A DNA stretch of 64,000 nucleotides from Riptortus pedestris (GCA_019009955.1 CM032228.1:257841001-257905000), one strand, 5' to 3'; shown: positions 21,421 through 31,935, counted from the stretch's first letter. Notes: generated by a model from the letters alone, not told the origin. Program-made: numbers and translations.

Positions 21421-21960
21421 ATCTCAAGAGCCAATGTTAAAGTAGAGCGAGCTCGCACTGAGGGGCAAGAACTAGCTCCTAAAACCGATGGCTCCACCAT
21501 CTCCTTTTCCATTATACGACAGAAGAACAGCAACCTTACTGCTCGTGGACTGATCAACGGGAGGAAGCAGGTCCTCACCATGGACACGGGAGCGACACAC
21601 TCCATCATTCGGCCCGATTTGGTAAAAGGGGCAGTGGAACCGTTGGAGAACGTACGACTGCGAACTGCTACAGGGGAGTCAGCCACAGTCTACGGAAGAG
21701 CCAAGATGAGAGTGGCTATCGCCAACACCAGTACTGAACACGTCTTTGTTGTTGCTGACATAATGGATGAAGTGATCATCGGTGTAGACTTCATGATAGC
21801 CCACGGTATTGACCTGCACATGGTAAGCAAATTATGATCTGGCGAAACACCGAAATACCTTTGGATGTCGGACATGAGAGCAAGACCACAAAGGAGCTAC
21901 GTACCGACGGACGCCAGAAATTGTCACGTCGAGCAGTAGCCTCTTCTATTGTTCGTAGGA
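21421..21960 (+). pseudogene. Aspartic protease of retrotransposon 2
   Basis: The frame 21205-21837 continues into LTMDTGATHSIIRPDL, the retropepsin active site D-T-G-A, and ends with VVADIMDEVIIGVDFM, which contains the IIG-D motif that closes retropepsins. A stop at 21835-21837 is followed in another frame by NTEIPLDVGHES, the expected extension. It would cut the Gag-Pol chain. Confidence 0.85.
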
Positions 21961-22440
21961 AAGGCGGAAAACACGATGACGCTCCAGTCCTCTCAAGGTG
22001 GCCATGCAATGTAGAGTACAAGGATTGTACAAAAGCCGAGGAAGAGGAGTGCATCATTAATGTACGACATAGCCATGTTAACTCAGGAGGAGCCAGGTCG
22101 ACGGCGCAGAAGGGTGACACTATTCTGGCTAAGGAGGACAATGGAAGGTCTACCCGTCATGAAATATTGGACAGCATTAAAGTGACCAGTAACCAGATGG
22201 GTGGAGAGCGTGGTAGAGCAGTGAATACGGAGGTATTTACGGAAGGACGAATGGGTCTACTATTCAACCCACAACGCAAGAGGGGACTATCGCCTAAATT
22301 GAGGACCTTGCAGAGTGATCGAGAGATTGGGCGACGTTGTCTGCAGGATGCAAGGATAACACAGTCCGGGGTCTGGAAGGAAAGTGGTACACCTGGAGCG
22401 GCAGGCCAAGTATGGCAACGGCGATATTGAGCCTATTCGG
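21961..22440 (+). pseudogene. Remnant of Pol: integrase C terminus after an internal deletion
   Basis: No RT, RNase H or integrase core motif is found. The stretch FNPQRKRGLSPKLR at about 22263 matches the C-terminal module of Ty3/gypsy integrases (xNPQRxKGLSPKLxxPWEGPY), and a shifted frame near 22395-22435 reads LERQAKYGNGD before the polypurine tract. Roughly 2.5 kb of pol must therefore be missing between about 21960 and 22240. Confidence 0.7.
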
Positions 22441-22447
22441 GACGAAA

Positions 22448-22466
22448 AGGCTTAAGTGGGCGGCAG
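22448..22466 (+). promoter_or_regulatory. Polypurine tract region of retrotransposon 2
   Basis: AGGCTTAAGTGGGCGGCAG lies just before the 3' LTR, where the plus-strand primer should be. It is only moderately purine-rich. Confidence 0.5.
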
Positions 22467-22606
22467 TGTTGCGAAAACTAAATAGATGAATAGTCCTTCA
22501 GAGAGAGAGAGAGAGAGAGTCGCGTATTTGGAAAGTGTGACGTAGATCAAAGCACCCGAAAGAATGTTCTAGGTCCGACCAGTACCTTCCAGCCAGACCT
22601 CGAATA

Positions 22607-22614
22607 GTCTAGAC
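22607..22614. repeat. 8-bp target-site duplication of the hAT MITE (left)
   Basis: GTCTAGAC, repeated at 23052-23059. Confidence 0.95.
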
Positions 22615-23051
22615 CAGTGGTCTCCAAACTACGGCCCGAGGGCCACATCCGGCCCGCGGAGAGCTAGCATACTTGAAAACTCCTTTTAGGGAATATATTT
22701 TTTATAGCAAATTAAATTTAGTTTACTGAAGTATTTTAAATTTATGTTGAATAATTATTAATATGACATCTACATTGATATGGCATGGGCTAACTACTCA
22801 TAACATTGTTGTAGGCTTATTGCTATTCTTTTTGTGATAAGTTGGATAAAGAAACACAGTGTTGCCGTTTTGTGGACTTTAGTCTTTAGATTTGCAGCCT
22901 TTTTTAAACGCGTACTTTTTCGGACTTTGTTTTTTCATGAGTGGACTATTTCACTTTTTACCACCGGCAACAATGATAATATGGATTTGGCCCTCGGAAC
23001 TTACTGGAGTAATCAGTATGGCCCTAAGACTGGAAAGTTTGGAGACCTCTG
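22615..23051 (+). mobile_element. Non-autonomous hAT element (437 bp)
   Basis: The ends CAGTGGTCTCCAAACTA and (inverted) CAGAGGTCTCCAAACTT are hAT-type terminal repeats, with CGGCCCGAGGGCC near the left end and an exact 8-bp duplication. No transposase is encoded. It sits upstream of the TATA box in the 3' LTR. Confidence 0.95.
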
Positions 23052-23059
23052 GTCTAGAC
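23052..23059. repeat. 8-bp target-site duplication of the hAT MITE (right)
   Basis: GTCTAGAC, identical to 22607-22614. Confidence 0.95.
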
Positions 23060-23558
23060 AATTCCCCTTTGATGTATGCCGCCTCCCTATATAAAGAAGG
23101 GCTAGCCGTGAGCAGTCAGTTTTATTCTCACCTGTCTTGATGTTCACATCAGTGCGACTTAGTGCAGTGCGGTAAAGTGTTTTTAAAAGAAGAATAGTGT
23201 TGTGCCGTGACTGTAAGTAACAGTTTAGTGCCGTGTTTAAGACAGTGCAGTGCCGCGAAGTAAAGGGCAGTGCAGTGCCGCGAAGTAGAAGACAGTGCAG
23301 TGCCGCGAAGTAAAGGACAGTGCAGTGCCGGCTTTCTGTGAATTTCAGTGAATTATTGGACTGTGTAATCTGAAGAACAGTAACGCTATCAGTGTATACT
23401 GTGAGTAGTAATTAAGAATAATCACCAAGTTCATTGTGCATTATCCAAATAAATTGTGTAGTGATAAAAACTGTGAAACTTGCGAGTATTTAATTTTTCA
23501 ATCCAAAAGAACTCTTATTAAAAACGTTTATTACTGGTTTTGGTAATAAAATGTAACA

Positions 23559-24383
23559 ATAAGTTTTTCTTATTTTTGTTCAGTGCAGATGACCCTCCAG
23601 AAAAATTAAATATTTTCTTTGCACTTTTATCAAATTTTGCCTTCAAGTTGTGTAACAAGTTTCTTTTGAAAACAATGAACTGATAGTGTATTATGTTGCA
23701 AACAGACTGAAATTCCAATGTATGAAAAGTGGTCAATTCCAGTCTTGGGGGTCAATTTTCAATCGATCAATACATGGCGGTGTATTTTAGCTTGAACACT
23801 TGTCCAATGGTAGCTCTCGCCCTCATCCTCTATAAGAAAGAAGTAATTTTCAGCAAAATAAAGAAGAACCATAAGTTTTGAATATTTTATATTGTAGAAA
23901 AATGAACTTTTTGTTTTGTAACTAAGACGTATTAAAGTAACACAGAAATTTTTCCACAAAATAAATTTGCAAATTCTGTTGCTGACTTCAGTATAGTTTT
24001 TAAAGTCTAAAAATACATAATAAAAATAGCCTGAGTTGCAAAAAGTGGATGTTAATAATAATAATACATAATAAATATACCGATTAACAAACTTTTGTAG
24101 GTGAGATCCCAACGTGAAACTCTGAGGATTAATTAACATTAATATGAACAACTATTGTGATTTTTTTCAAAATTTTAAAATAAATGGCTTTTGAGAAATT
24201 TAAATTATTATTTTTTTTAAATTGCAAATTTAAATAATTTGAACATAAGCTTCCGGCATTTTCTTTATATCCATAAAATCACTCAATATACTAAACTTCA
24301 CCAAAATTAGAGATGGTCAGGTAGAATTTGTTTCAAAATTGCGTTGAGTGGAATACTCCACTACAATTATTTGACTCATAATA

Positions 24384-24389
<6 letters not shown>
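23559..24389. other. AT-rich non-coding stretch
   Basis: No recognisable feature. The minus-strand frame 23759-24151 has no familiar domain. Confidence 0.5.

Positions 24390-24423
<34 letters not shown>
24390..24423. repeat. (TA)n microsatellite
   Basis: TA run at the terminus of the next family B copy. Confidence 0.9.
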
Positions 24424-24428
<5 letters not shown>

Positions 24429-24624
24429 GTAACCTCTGTCCGTATATTGATTTTTTTTGCAAAATTTCACAATAACTTTTCGTTTCACATGTCATAGACA
24501 CCATAACTGCATTTTGTTTCTTTCGTGTATGTTTGTTTGTTACCTTTTCACGCATAAACGGCTGAACCGAATTTTATGAAACTTGGTATGTATATTACTA
24601 CTAGCCCAACTCATACTTTAGGCT

Positions 24625-24635
24625 ATATTAATATT
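24625..24635. repeat. Target-site duplication (left) of the inverted-repeat insert
   Basis: ATATTAATATT, repeated exactly at 25316-25326. Confidence 0.85.
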
Positions 24636-25315
24636 GTATGTACAAAAATTTCTTCCGGGTTGGACCGTGTCATAATTTTCATCGTTGCCGAGCTTTCACA
24701 CATCGTGTGATGGCTTCTTCAGGGCTGAGTAGAGAATGAGAGCATCTAGTAATCCAGTTAATTTTATACCTGCTGTGGTCCGGGTCTCGGTCGGAGCCTG
24801 CCTTCCCATTGGTTGATTCTGTCTCCCGGCGCTGGGTCTCCGGTGGTGCTTGGGCTTCGAGGTTGCTCACTGTTGGTGGGTGCCGGGATCCTCTTGTCGT
24901 GCAATGCTGGTATCCAGTTTTTACTTAGTCGGTATCCGTCTTCTCTGTTGATGTTGTTAGGATTTTTTTTTTTGTGAAGACGGATACCGACTAAGTAAAA
25001 ACTGGCTACCAGCATAGCACGACAAGAGGATCCCGGCACCCACCAACAGTGAGCAACCACGAAGCCCACCACCACCGGAGACCCAGCGCCGGGAAACAGA
25101 ATCAACCAATGGGAAGGCAGGCTCCGACCGAGACCCGGACCACGGCAGGTATAAAATCAACTGGATTACAAGATGCTCTCATTCTCTACTCAGCCCTGAA
25201 GAAGCCAATACACACGATGTGCGAAAGCTCGGCAACGATGAAAATTACGACACGGTCCAACCCGGAAGAAGTTTTTGTACATTCATTTGACGACCGTGGA
25301 AGCCTACGTGAACAT
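24636..25315. mobile_element. Inverted-repeat insertion with arms of about 310 bp, Penelope-like candidate
   Basis: Arms 24642-24950 and 24968-25273 are near-exact inverses around a short T-rich centre. The right side has an unpaired tail TCATTTGACGACCGTGGAAG. Each arm contains CCTGAAGAAGCC then GAAAGCTCGGCAACG, a layout seen in the terminal regions of Penelope-like retroelements (inference). The 11-bp duplication fits target-primed insertion. Frames across the arms (for example 24764-25105) exist because the arms are GC-rich; no domain is seen. Confidence 0.75.
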
Positions 25316-25326
25316 ATATTAATATT
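25316..25326. repeat. Target-site duplication (right) of the inverted-repeat insert
   Basis: ATATTAATATT, identical to 24625-24635. Confidence 0.85.
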
Positions 25327-26712
25327 CTCTAAGACAAATAGGACTTGGGGTTATAAGGGAGGACTGCAATTAAAAATACCAATATTTCATTTCCTATTGG
25401 TTTTTCGGCAAATATGCACATAACAAAAGTTATTTATTCTGTTATTTAAAGTAACTTTTCTTATATACACTTTCGTCGTATACCGAAGTATAAATGAGTT
25501 ATACGCTAAAAATTATAGCGGGAATCAACAATTTTATTTGCCACGAAAGACTCAATGGAACTAAATAAAACTCGGCACGTGTATTAGCACTAACACCTTC
25601 ATTATAACAAGCCATACCAACATTTCTAGGGACGGGCAGGAGTGGGGGTTATAAGGAAAGCCAGAAATTAAAAATATCGATATTTCGTTTCCTATTGGGT
25701 TCTCGGCAAATATGAACATAACAAAAATTGTTTATTTTGTTATTTAGATTAACGTTTGTTATATACACTTCTTTTTTATACCGAATTATAAACGAGGTAT
25801 ACGCTAAAACCTATAGCGGAAGTGAACAATTTTATTTGGGACAAAAGACCCAACCGAAATAAATAAAACTCGGTATGTGTATTTGCTCTAACGCTTTCAT
25901 TATAACAAGCCATACCAACATTTCTAGGGACGGGCAGGAGTGGGGGTTGTAAGGGAGGCCAGAATTTAAAAATAGCGGTATTTCGTTTTCTATTCGTTTT
26001 TCAGCAAACATGAACATTAAAAAAAGTTGTTTATTTGGTTATTTAGAGTATCTTTTGTGATATTCATTTTTTTCTTTTAACAAAGTATAAACGAGATATA
26101 CACTATAAACTAAAGCGGGAGTCAACTATTTCATTGGGCGCTAACAATTAAACCGAACTTTAAAAACTCGGTATGTCAATTAGCATTAATTCTTCCATGA
26201 TTATAAGTTATATTAAAATTTTTAGGTTCGAACGGGAGTGGGGGTTATAAGGGAGACCTGAAATAAAAATTCGCAATATTTCATTGCCTATTTGTTTTTC
26301 GACAAACATGCACATAAAAAAAGTTGTTTACTTTGTTATTTAGATTAACTTTTGTTTTATACATTTCTCCAGGAACAATATATGGAGCAAGTAACAATAA
26401 CAATTCATTCCATGAACTATCATGTACCTCAGCTGGAAAAATTAATTCAAATCTACGTTAATATTTTGTCCTTAATAACTGGAATCTATGCATAATGCAT
26501 AGGAGACGGGATATATGACAATTTGGAGGACAGTGAAGACTTACATAAAAAATTAATTTTATTATTAACAAATGCCTACAACGGGTATTAACCCTAAACA
26601 CTGGGACGGGTAAATGTCAAAATATTGTGCAAAGTAAAGCCTTGCCAAAAAAATACCATTACCATTCAGCCTCAAATCAATTCCCGGGCGAAGCCGGGTA
26701 TCTGAGCTAGTA

Positions 26713-26964
26713 TAAAAATATATTTTAAAAATCCCCTTTTTTAAAAATATATATTTGATTTGAATTAAATAAATGTTTAAAGTAATTTGAGAATAATAAA
26801 ATAATTTTGTAAGTAGCGCATTAGCTCCTTTTTATAATGTTTTTAAAAACTTATTCATGCTATAAAGGAAAATTTACATTTTAAACTGCAAACCTATATT
26901 TTATAAGTAAAAACACATTTTTTTTCTCTTTCTCTATGTCTTATTTTTTTAAATATTCAATTTT
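26713..26964. other. AT-rich spacer
   Basis: No feature seen. Confidence 0.5.
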
Positions 26965-27158
26965 TTTAAATTTATTTATTAATGCCCACTTTTTGCTACT
27001 AGGCTGATTGGGATGGGTTATCTACAGGTCACCACCCTTTTCTAGCCTGGGTGGGACTAAGGATTTTATTTAATAAATTCTTATTGCCCAGGCGGGAATC
27101 GAACTCACCAGTCTTTGCTTACTGTTTACCATGTGAGATTGAGACCAACGACCTTTTT
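26965..27158 (-). mobile_element. SINE family C, copy 3
   Basis: The minus-strand unit has GGCGGGAATCGAACTC (inverse box B), TTATCTACAGGTCACCACCC and TTATTTATTAATGCCCACTT. The tRNA-like head is cut short at about 27155, where family A begins. Confidence 0.85.
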
Positions 27159-27165
27159 TCTTTTT

Positions 27166-27743
27166 TAATAAATTTCCTTTAAGGGAAATCAGCTATTGAG
27201 GTCGTACACATGACGCAATTTTCGAAAAATTTCTTCAAATGTCCATCGATCCTACCCAGGAGATGATGAAAATGAGGTCCGTTCAAAACTATATATATAT
27301 ATATATATATATTTATTTATTTATTTGTCTGTTGACACTCTAGTGGTCGTAATTTTTGTTTAATCGTTACCAAACGTATTTAATCGTTTTATTTAAAAAG
27401 AACAAGTTCGTTAATGGCTGAAATCAGACCAGTGGGAGGGGGGAATTTAGAAAATTCGAAATATCCCCATTACTATGCATCAGATCGAAAATTTGCATAG
27501 AACCAATCTTATTGTAAATATAATTTTCAATTCATTTTGTTATGTACATTTTCACTCTATGTTGATGTCGGCCCTATTGGTGAGTATCTGAAAGCTAGTT
27601 CGGCCGTTTCCATAACTGTTCACAGCTCTCGTGAAATTTGTTTAGAGGCTCGTTGCTGCTATTGTTACTAGTATGCAGATTTCTCCATTGTAAAAGTTCA
27701 CTTGGGAAAGAGGCTTAGTTTATGCAGCCCCTGCGTGACGGAC
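27166..27743 (-). repeat. Family A element, inverted
   Basis: It runs from TTTCCTTTAAGGGAAATCAG through GATGAAAATGAGGTCCGTTC, a (TA)n at about 27290-27310 and GTGGTCGTAATTTTTG, to GCAGCCCCTGCGTGACGGAC. This is the complete family layout read on the minus strand. Confidence 0.85.
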
Positions 27744-28752
27744 TTTTATCTTTAAATTACAAATATCTTGGTTACAATGAATTGGATCAAAAACTTTTAC
27801 ATAGCCAACATTGGAATTTTTATTTTCTATTACCATTATTTTATACACTTTACTTAAAAATACTTCAGACACGAAACATCTCAAGTGCAATTTACATTTT
27901 AATTCCTGTTTACATAGACTCCTTTTTGTAGGAGAAATAGAGAATAGATTGTGAGATGAGATCATCAGCATATCATTCCAGGGTATGGGAAATCTGCTTA
28001 GTTTACACAGCTCCTCTGCACTACACTTACTGGAACTAATTTTTCAGCGGGTTTAAGAAAGACAACATTTTTAGTTTATCTCACTAATCCACTAAATTAT
28101 AATAAATTAATTACTATCGGGTGCATTTTTGATTAACATTAACCTGTATGCCCAGTATACTTATATGAGTCAGTGACACTTGGAAGTGCAAAAATGTCAT
28201 AACTTATTTCTTTTGGCCTATCATAATATTTTTCGAGGTGTAGAAAAAATGTCGGATTTTAATTTTGTGATCTGCTTTGATGGGGCACTAAACAAAGTAC
28301 CTCAAAAATGACAAATGGATCTTTTTGTCTGTTATTAGTCTGAAAGATATGGCCAAGTGAAGTACCAGGCACTTGAATTCAGTTTTTTTGATAGCAATCT
28401 ACATCAGAAGATTTGATGGAACACAAGATCTTTGTCTTGGTAAACGGACAAAGCTTCCAGCTTTCAATGGATAGAAGATATCGGTACATATGGGTTGCAT
28501 ATAATTTATGAAGCATTCCAGACTGGACACTGCTCCTCAAAATGGTCCTTAAATAATATATTCTGAGTCTATCAACTTTTTAGTAGCCTCAATGCTAATG
28601 AAGTATTTTATTTATTCTTCAACGTTAGCTATTAAGTCCTGATTTTATATGCAGTCAATAAAGTTTGCAGAATTTTTCTGATCTGAAGAGCACGTTAATT
28701 TAATTAATCTTGGAAATTACTGATATTAACCAGGCTTCATCAGTAAATAAAA
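27744..28752. other. Spacer between two family A ends
   Basis: A stretch of 1 kb lying between the 5' ends of two oppositely oriented A elements. A third partial A end (GGGAAATCTGCTTAGTTTAC) is at about 27988. No coding potential recognised. Confidence 0.5.
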
Positions 28753-29530
28753 GTCCGTCACACAGGGGCTGTGTAAGCTAAGCAGATTTCCCAACTGAAG
28801 TACCACAATAGAGAAATTAGCATACTGGTAACTGGGAAATTAGAAATCTCAGTTAATTTTAATAAGCACCTAACAGAAACTGCTTCCGAATTATAAACAA
28901 ATAGGTCTGCCAACCACTCAGAGCTGAACAAATAGATAGACATAATCTTCACTGGACCTAATTACTGATGTATACCTGAATATGACATTATGCAAACTAT
29001 TTACTATATCTAGTACTGTAATTTATAATTAACCAGAATAATCTTTATCTCAACTAAACTAGTTTAGTAGTCCAAGAATATCAGACGGGGGGAGGTCCCC
29101 GGAACATATTTGCATGTATCTCTATAATAAAGGTCTCTTGAAAACAATACACAGTATTTAAGCTTCGAATAATGTGTTAACAAATAATAGAGTATTGTTT
29201 AAATAACATGAGAAGTGGGGGTTTGCTGAAGGCTGAAAAATGCAGATATCTCGGTTAATATTTAACATAGAGAATGTATATAACAATATTTATAGTACTT
29301 TTAATTTGCAATAATATTGGTTCTGTTCAATTTTTCGATCCGACGTATAGTAACGTAGATATGTCGAACAATCGAAACCCCCCCCCCCACTTGTCCAATT
29401 TCAGCCATTAACGAACTTGATCTTTCTTTCTTTTTACGTGAAACGATTAAATATCGAGTTTGGTGACGATCAAACAAAAATTGCGACCTCTAAAGCGTTA
29501 TCAGACACACACACATATATATATATATAC
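28753..29530 (+). repeat. Family A element, 5' part up to its (TA)n
   Basis: GTCCGTCACACAGGGGCTGT starts it. It runs to GCGTTATCAGACACACACAC and a (TA)n, after which the solo LTR and the mariner begin. It shares an extra block (AATAAAGGTCTCTTGAAAAC, TTTAAGCTTCGAATAAT) with the copy at 46436, so the two form a longer subfamily. Confidence 0.82.
29526..29530. repeat. Target-site duplication of the solo LTR (left)
   Basis: TATAC, repeated at 30096-30100. Confidence 0.7.
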
Positions 29531-30095
29531 ACGTTTTTATTACAAAACCAGTAATAAAACGTTGTTAATAAGAGTTCTTTTGGATTGCAAAATTAAACAC
29601 ACACAAGTTTCACACTACACGATTTATTTCTCAATGTACAATACTCTTGCTTAATTATTACTACTCACAGAATTACACTGATAGTGTCACTGTTCTTCAG
29701 GTTACACAATCCAATAATTCACTCGCGGTCACTGAACTTCACATAAAACGACGGCACTGCACTGTCTTAAAACTAACTAACTAAACTTTTGCTTACAGAC
29801 ACGGCACAACACTTTACCGCACTGCACTAAGTCGCACTGTAGTGCTGAACATCCCTCGAAGACCGTCGAGCGTCAACTGACTGTGGGGTACTGTGAGACT
29901 TCCTTTTAAATGCTTGTAGAAGTGTCTAAGCATAGAAGGTTCCAGTTCGAGAAAGGTCTAGAAGTTCTTGGAAGGTTTAATTAGATTCTGCCAGCGGCCG
30001 CGGTCCTAATTACTTCGCCCGTTCTACTAGTCTTTGTTCCTCCTTTCACGCGGCTCTCTCTTTGTGTATTCGCCCACTCATCCGATTCTCGCAAC
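29531..30095 (-). repeat. Solo LTR related to retrotransposon 2
   Basis: On the minus strand it begins GTTGCGAGAATCGG and ends GGTTTTGTAATAAAAACGT. It shares with 19094-19696 the blocks AGTGCGACTTAGTGCAGTGC, GTGCCGTGTC and TACTGTGAGTAGTAATAATT-like sequence. No internal region accompanies it, so it arose by recombination between two LTRs. TATAC flanks both sides. Confidence 0.85.
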
Positions 30096-30100
30096 TATAC
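30096..30100. repeat. Target-site duplication of the solo LTR (right)
   Basis: TATAC, which also forms the TA + C edge of the mariner terminus. Confidence 0.7.
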
Positions 30101-30171
30101 AGGGTGTCCCCAAACCAAACGGCCAAACTTCAGGGATCGATAGAGGATCGAAAAACTAAGTAAAAAAAAAA

Positions 30172-30868
30172 GTCCGTCACGCAGGGGCTGCGTAAACTAA
30201 GCAGATTTCCCACGTGAAGTTTTACAATAGAGAAATCTGCCTAATAACAACTGTAATAGAAAGAAACCTCTAAACCTAAAACATTATTTAGGGCGTAATA
30301 ACCCAGTAGTTTCTAGCCCCGAAACACAGTTAACCTAACCTCTAAACCTATTCACGAGGGACGGATAGTTATGGAAAAGGCCGCCAGAGCTCTCGGCGGA
30401 AAGTCCGAACATAGCCTACTGGTACCACATGCAGAATACAAATGCAAATATCTCGGTTAATATTCAAGATACAGAATACATGTATAGAACAATATTTATA
30501 GTAAATTTAATTTGCAATAAGATTGATTCTGTACTAATAATAATTTATAAGTTATAGCATAATAACAGAGATATTTTGAATTTTCAAAAATCCCCCCTCC
30601 CACTGGTCCGATTTCAGCCGTTAACGAACTTGATCTTTCTTTTTACGTAAAACGACTAAATATCGAGTTTGGTAACGATCAAACAAAAATTGCGACCGCT
30701 AGAGCGGTAACAGACAAATATATAGAGAGATATATATATAGACAGTTTTGAACGGACCTCATTTTCGTCATCTACTAGGTAGGATCGATGGACATTTGAA
30801 GAAAAATTTCGAAAATTCCGTCATGAGTACAACCTCAATAGCTGATTTCCCTTAAGGGAAATCTGCTA
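30172..30868 (+). repeat. Family A element, complete, inside the mariner 5' region
   Basis: It starts GTCCGTCACGCAGGGGCTGC and ends GGGAAATCTGCT within an A-rich target. A short (TA)-type tract at 30717-30742 separates the halves. It contains AGCAGATTTCCC 29 bases from the start and its exact inverse at the end. This copy gives the clearest view of the family: about 697 bp. Confidence 0.9.
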
Positions 30869-31203
30869 AAAGTCCTTTGGCATATGCCTCGTTTTTGAGA
30901 AAATCACAAAAAACTGAAAATAGTTGTGCAAAAAGTGTATTTTTTTTTTTTAATAATGTATTTAAATTACAAAAAACTATTGGCTTTTTGTGTAAGCTTA
31001 ATTTTTTAATTTACGATGAGTAAATTTAGAAAATCTGAATATTCTCACACTTTCCTTATCAATAAAACGTCTAGGTTGAGTGTTTAAACTTAAAAAGAAA
31101 GGATTAAAATGTTTACTATCATTTTAATCCTTTTTGGGGGGAATCCAGCCTCGCATTCTCACATTAGTGGTGTTGCTAGTACTGTTCAGTGAAGTCAACA
31201 AAT

Positions 31204-31791
31204 ATGGCTAGATTTACCAACGCTGAATACACGGACATAGTCTACGTCTACGGATTCTGCGATGGCAATGCACGTCAGGCAGTTCGGGAATATCGCAGAC
31301 GGTTTCCTGACAGAGAAACCCCACACAGAGGTGTTTTTACCAGCACTTTCAGAAGGCTTCGAGAGACTGGGTCCTTCTCATGTAATCGTCGTGGAAACCG
31401 TATGCAGGCTCCGATGGAAGCCGACCTGAGGCGGAGGGAGAGGATACTGAGGCACTTCAATACCAACCCTGGCACAAGTGTCCGGAGAGCTGCTTCAGTT
31501 CTAAGCATACCAAAGACAACCATTCGGCGCACATTAAGGCTGAACCGCAGGATGCTTTTACTATGTACAAAAGGTACAAAATTTAATACCCGCTGATTAT
31601 CCCTACCGATTAAATTTTTGTAATTGGTACAAAGAACAATTACAAAAACGATGTAAACTTAAGTTCGAAAGTAATCTGGACGTACGAAGCGACTTTTACA
31701 CGTGCGGGCATATTCAATCAAAGAAACTACCACCTTTGGGCACATGAAAATCCCCGCGCTGTTAGAGAATTTCACTACCAGCATGCGTTTT
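31204..31791 (+). pseudogene. Mariner transposase, N-terminal part
   Basis: ATG at 31204 starts MARFTNAEYTDIVYVYGF, a helix-turn-helix domain common in insect mariner-like proteins, followed by FTSTFRRLRETGSF and a second helix-turn-helix near VRRAASVLSIPKTTIRRTLR. A shift near 31550 leads to the catalytic core start at 31680-31790: EATFTRAGIFNQRNYHLWAH, where the usual catalytic Asp of DEATF is Tyr. The frame is cut by the family A insertion at 31792. The enzyme would cut and paste the element; this copy is inactive. Confidence 0.85.
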
Positions 31792-31935
31792 AGCAGATTT
31801 CCCTTAAGGGAAATCAGCTATTGAGGTCGTACTCATGACGCGAGTTTCGCAAAATTTCTTCCAATGTCCATCGATCCTACCCCAGGAGATGACAAAAATG
31901 AGGTCCGTTCAAAATTATATCTATATATATATATA

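Larger units (their letters stand above)
22467..23558 (+). repeat. 3' LTR of retrotransposon 2, split by a hAT MITE
   Basis: It starts TGTTGCGAAAACTAAATAGA and ends AAATGTAACA. Without the insertion and its duplicated target it is about 647 bp, longer than the 5' LTR mainly because of extra units of the 25-bp internal repeat (23245-23330) and a longer (GA)n. Flanks outside both LTRs (AATAG before, ATAAG after) do not give a clean target duplication. Confidence 0.92.
24424..26712 (-). repeat. Family B element, inverted, with an insertion
   Basis: The left edge is AAAATTGTAACCTCTGTC (inverse of the 3' tail) and the right edge is CCCGGGCGAAGCCGGGTATC then TGAGCTAGT (inverse of the 5' end). Three to four of the 300-bp internal blocks lie at about 25320-26360. 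The tail part is split by the inverted-repeat insert at 24636-25315. Confidence 0.9.

Noticed and set aside
21834..22430. An independent 198-codon gene
   Set aside because: Its start carries the protease extension and its end the integrase C-terminal motif, so it is a shifted piece of the deleted pol.
22834..23094. An 86-codon ORF in the 3' LTR
   Set aside because: It runs from the hAT MITE through its terminal repeat into LTR sequence, so it cannot be a real gene.
19094..23558. A target-site duplication for retrotransposon 2
   Set aside because: Flanks AATAG and ATAAG are similar but not identical, so no duplication can be claimed.
24636..25315. A hammerhead ribozyme in the arms (CTGAAGAAGCC...GAAAGC)
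   Set aside because: CTGAAGA and GAAA are present, but no uninterrupted stem II directly follows the first motif and no cleavage-site stem was found.
25049..25423. A 124-codon gene
   Set aside because: It crosses one arm of the inverted-repeat insertion into family B, and the other arm has matching frames in reverse. No domain.
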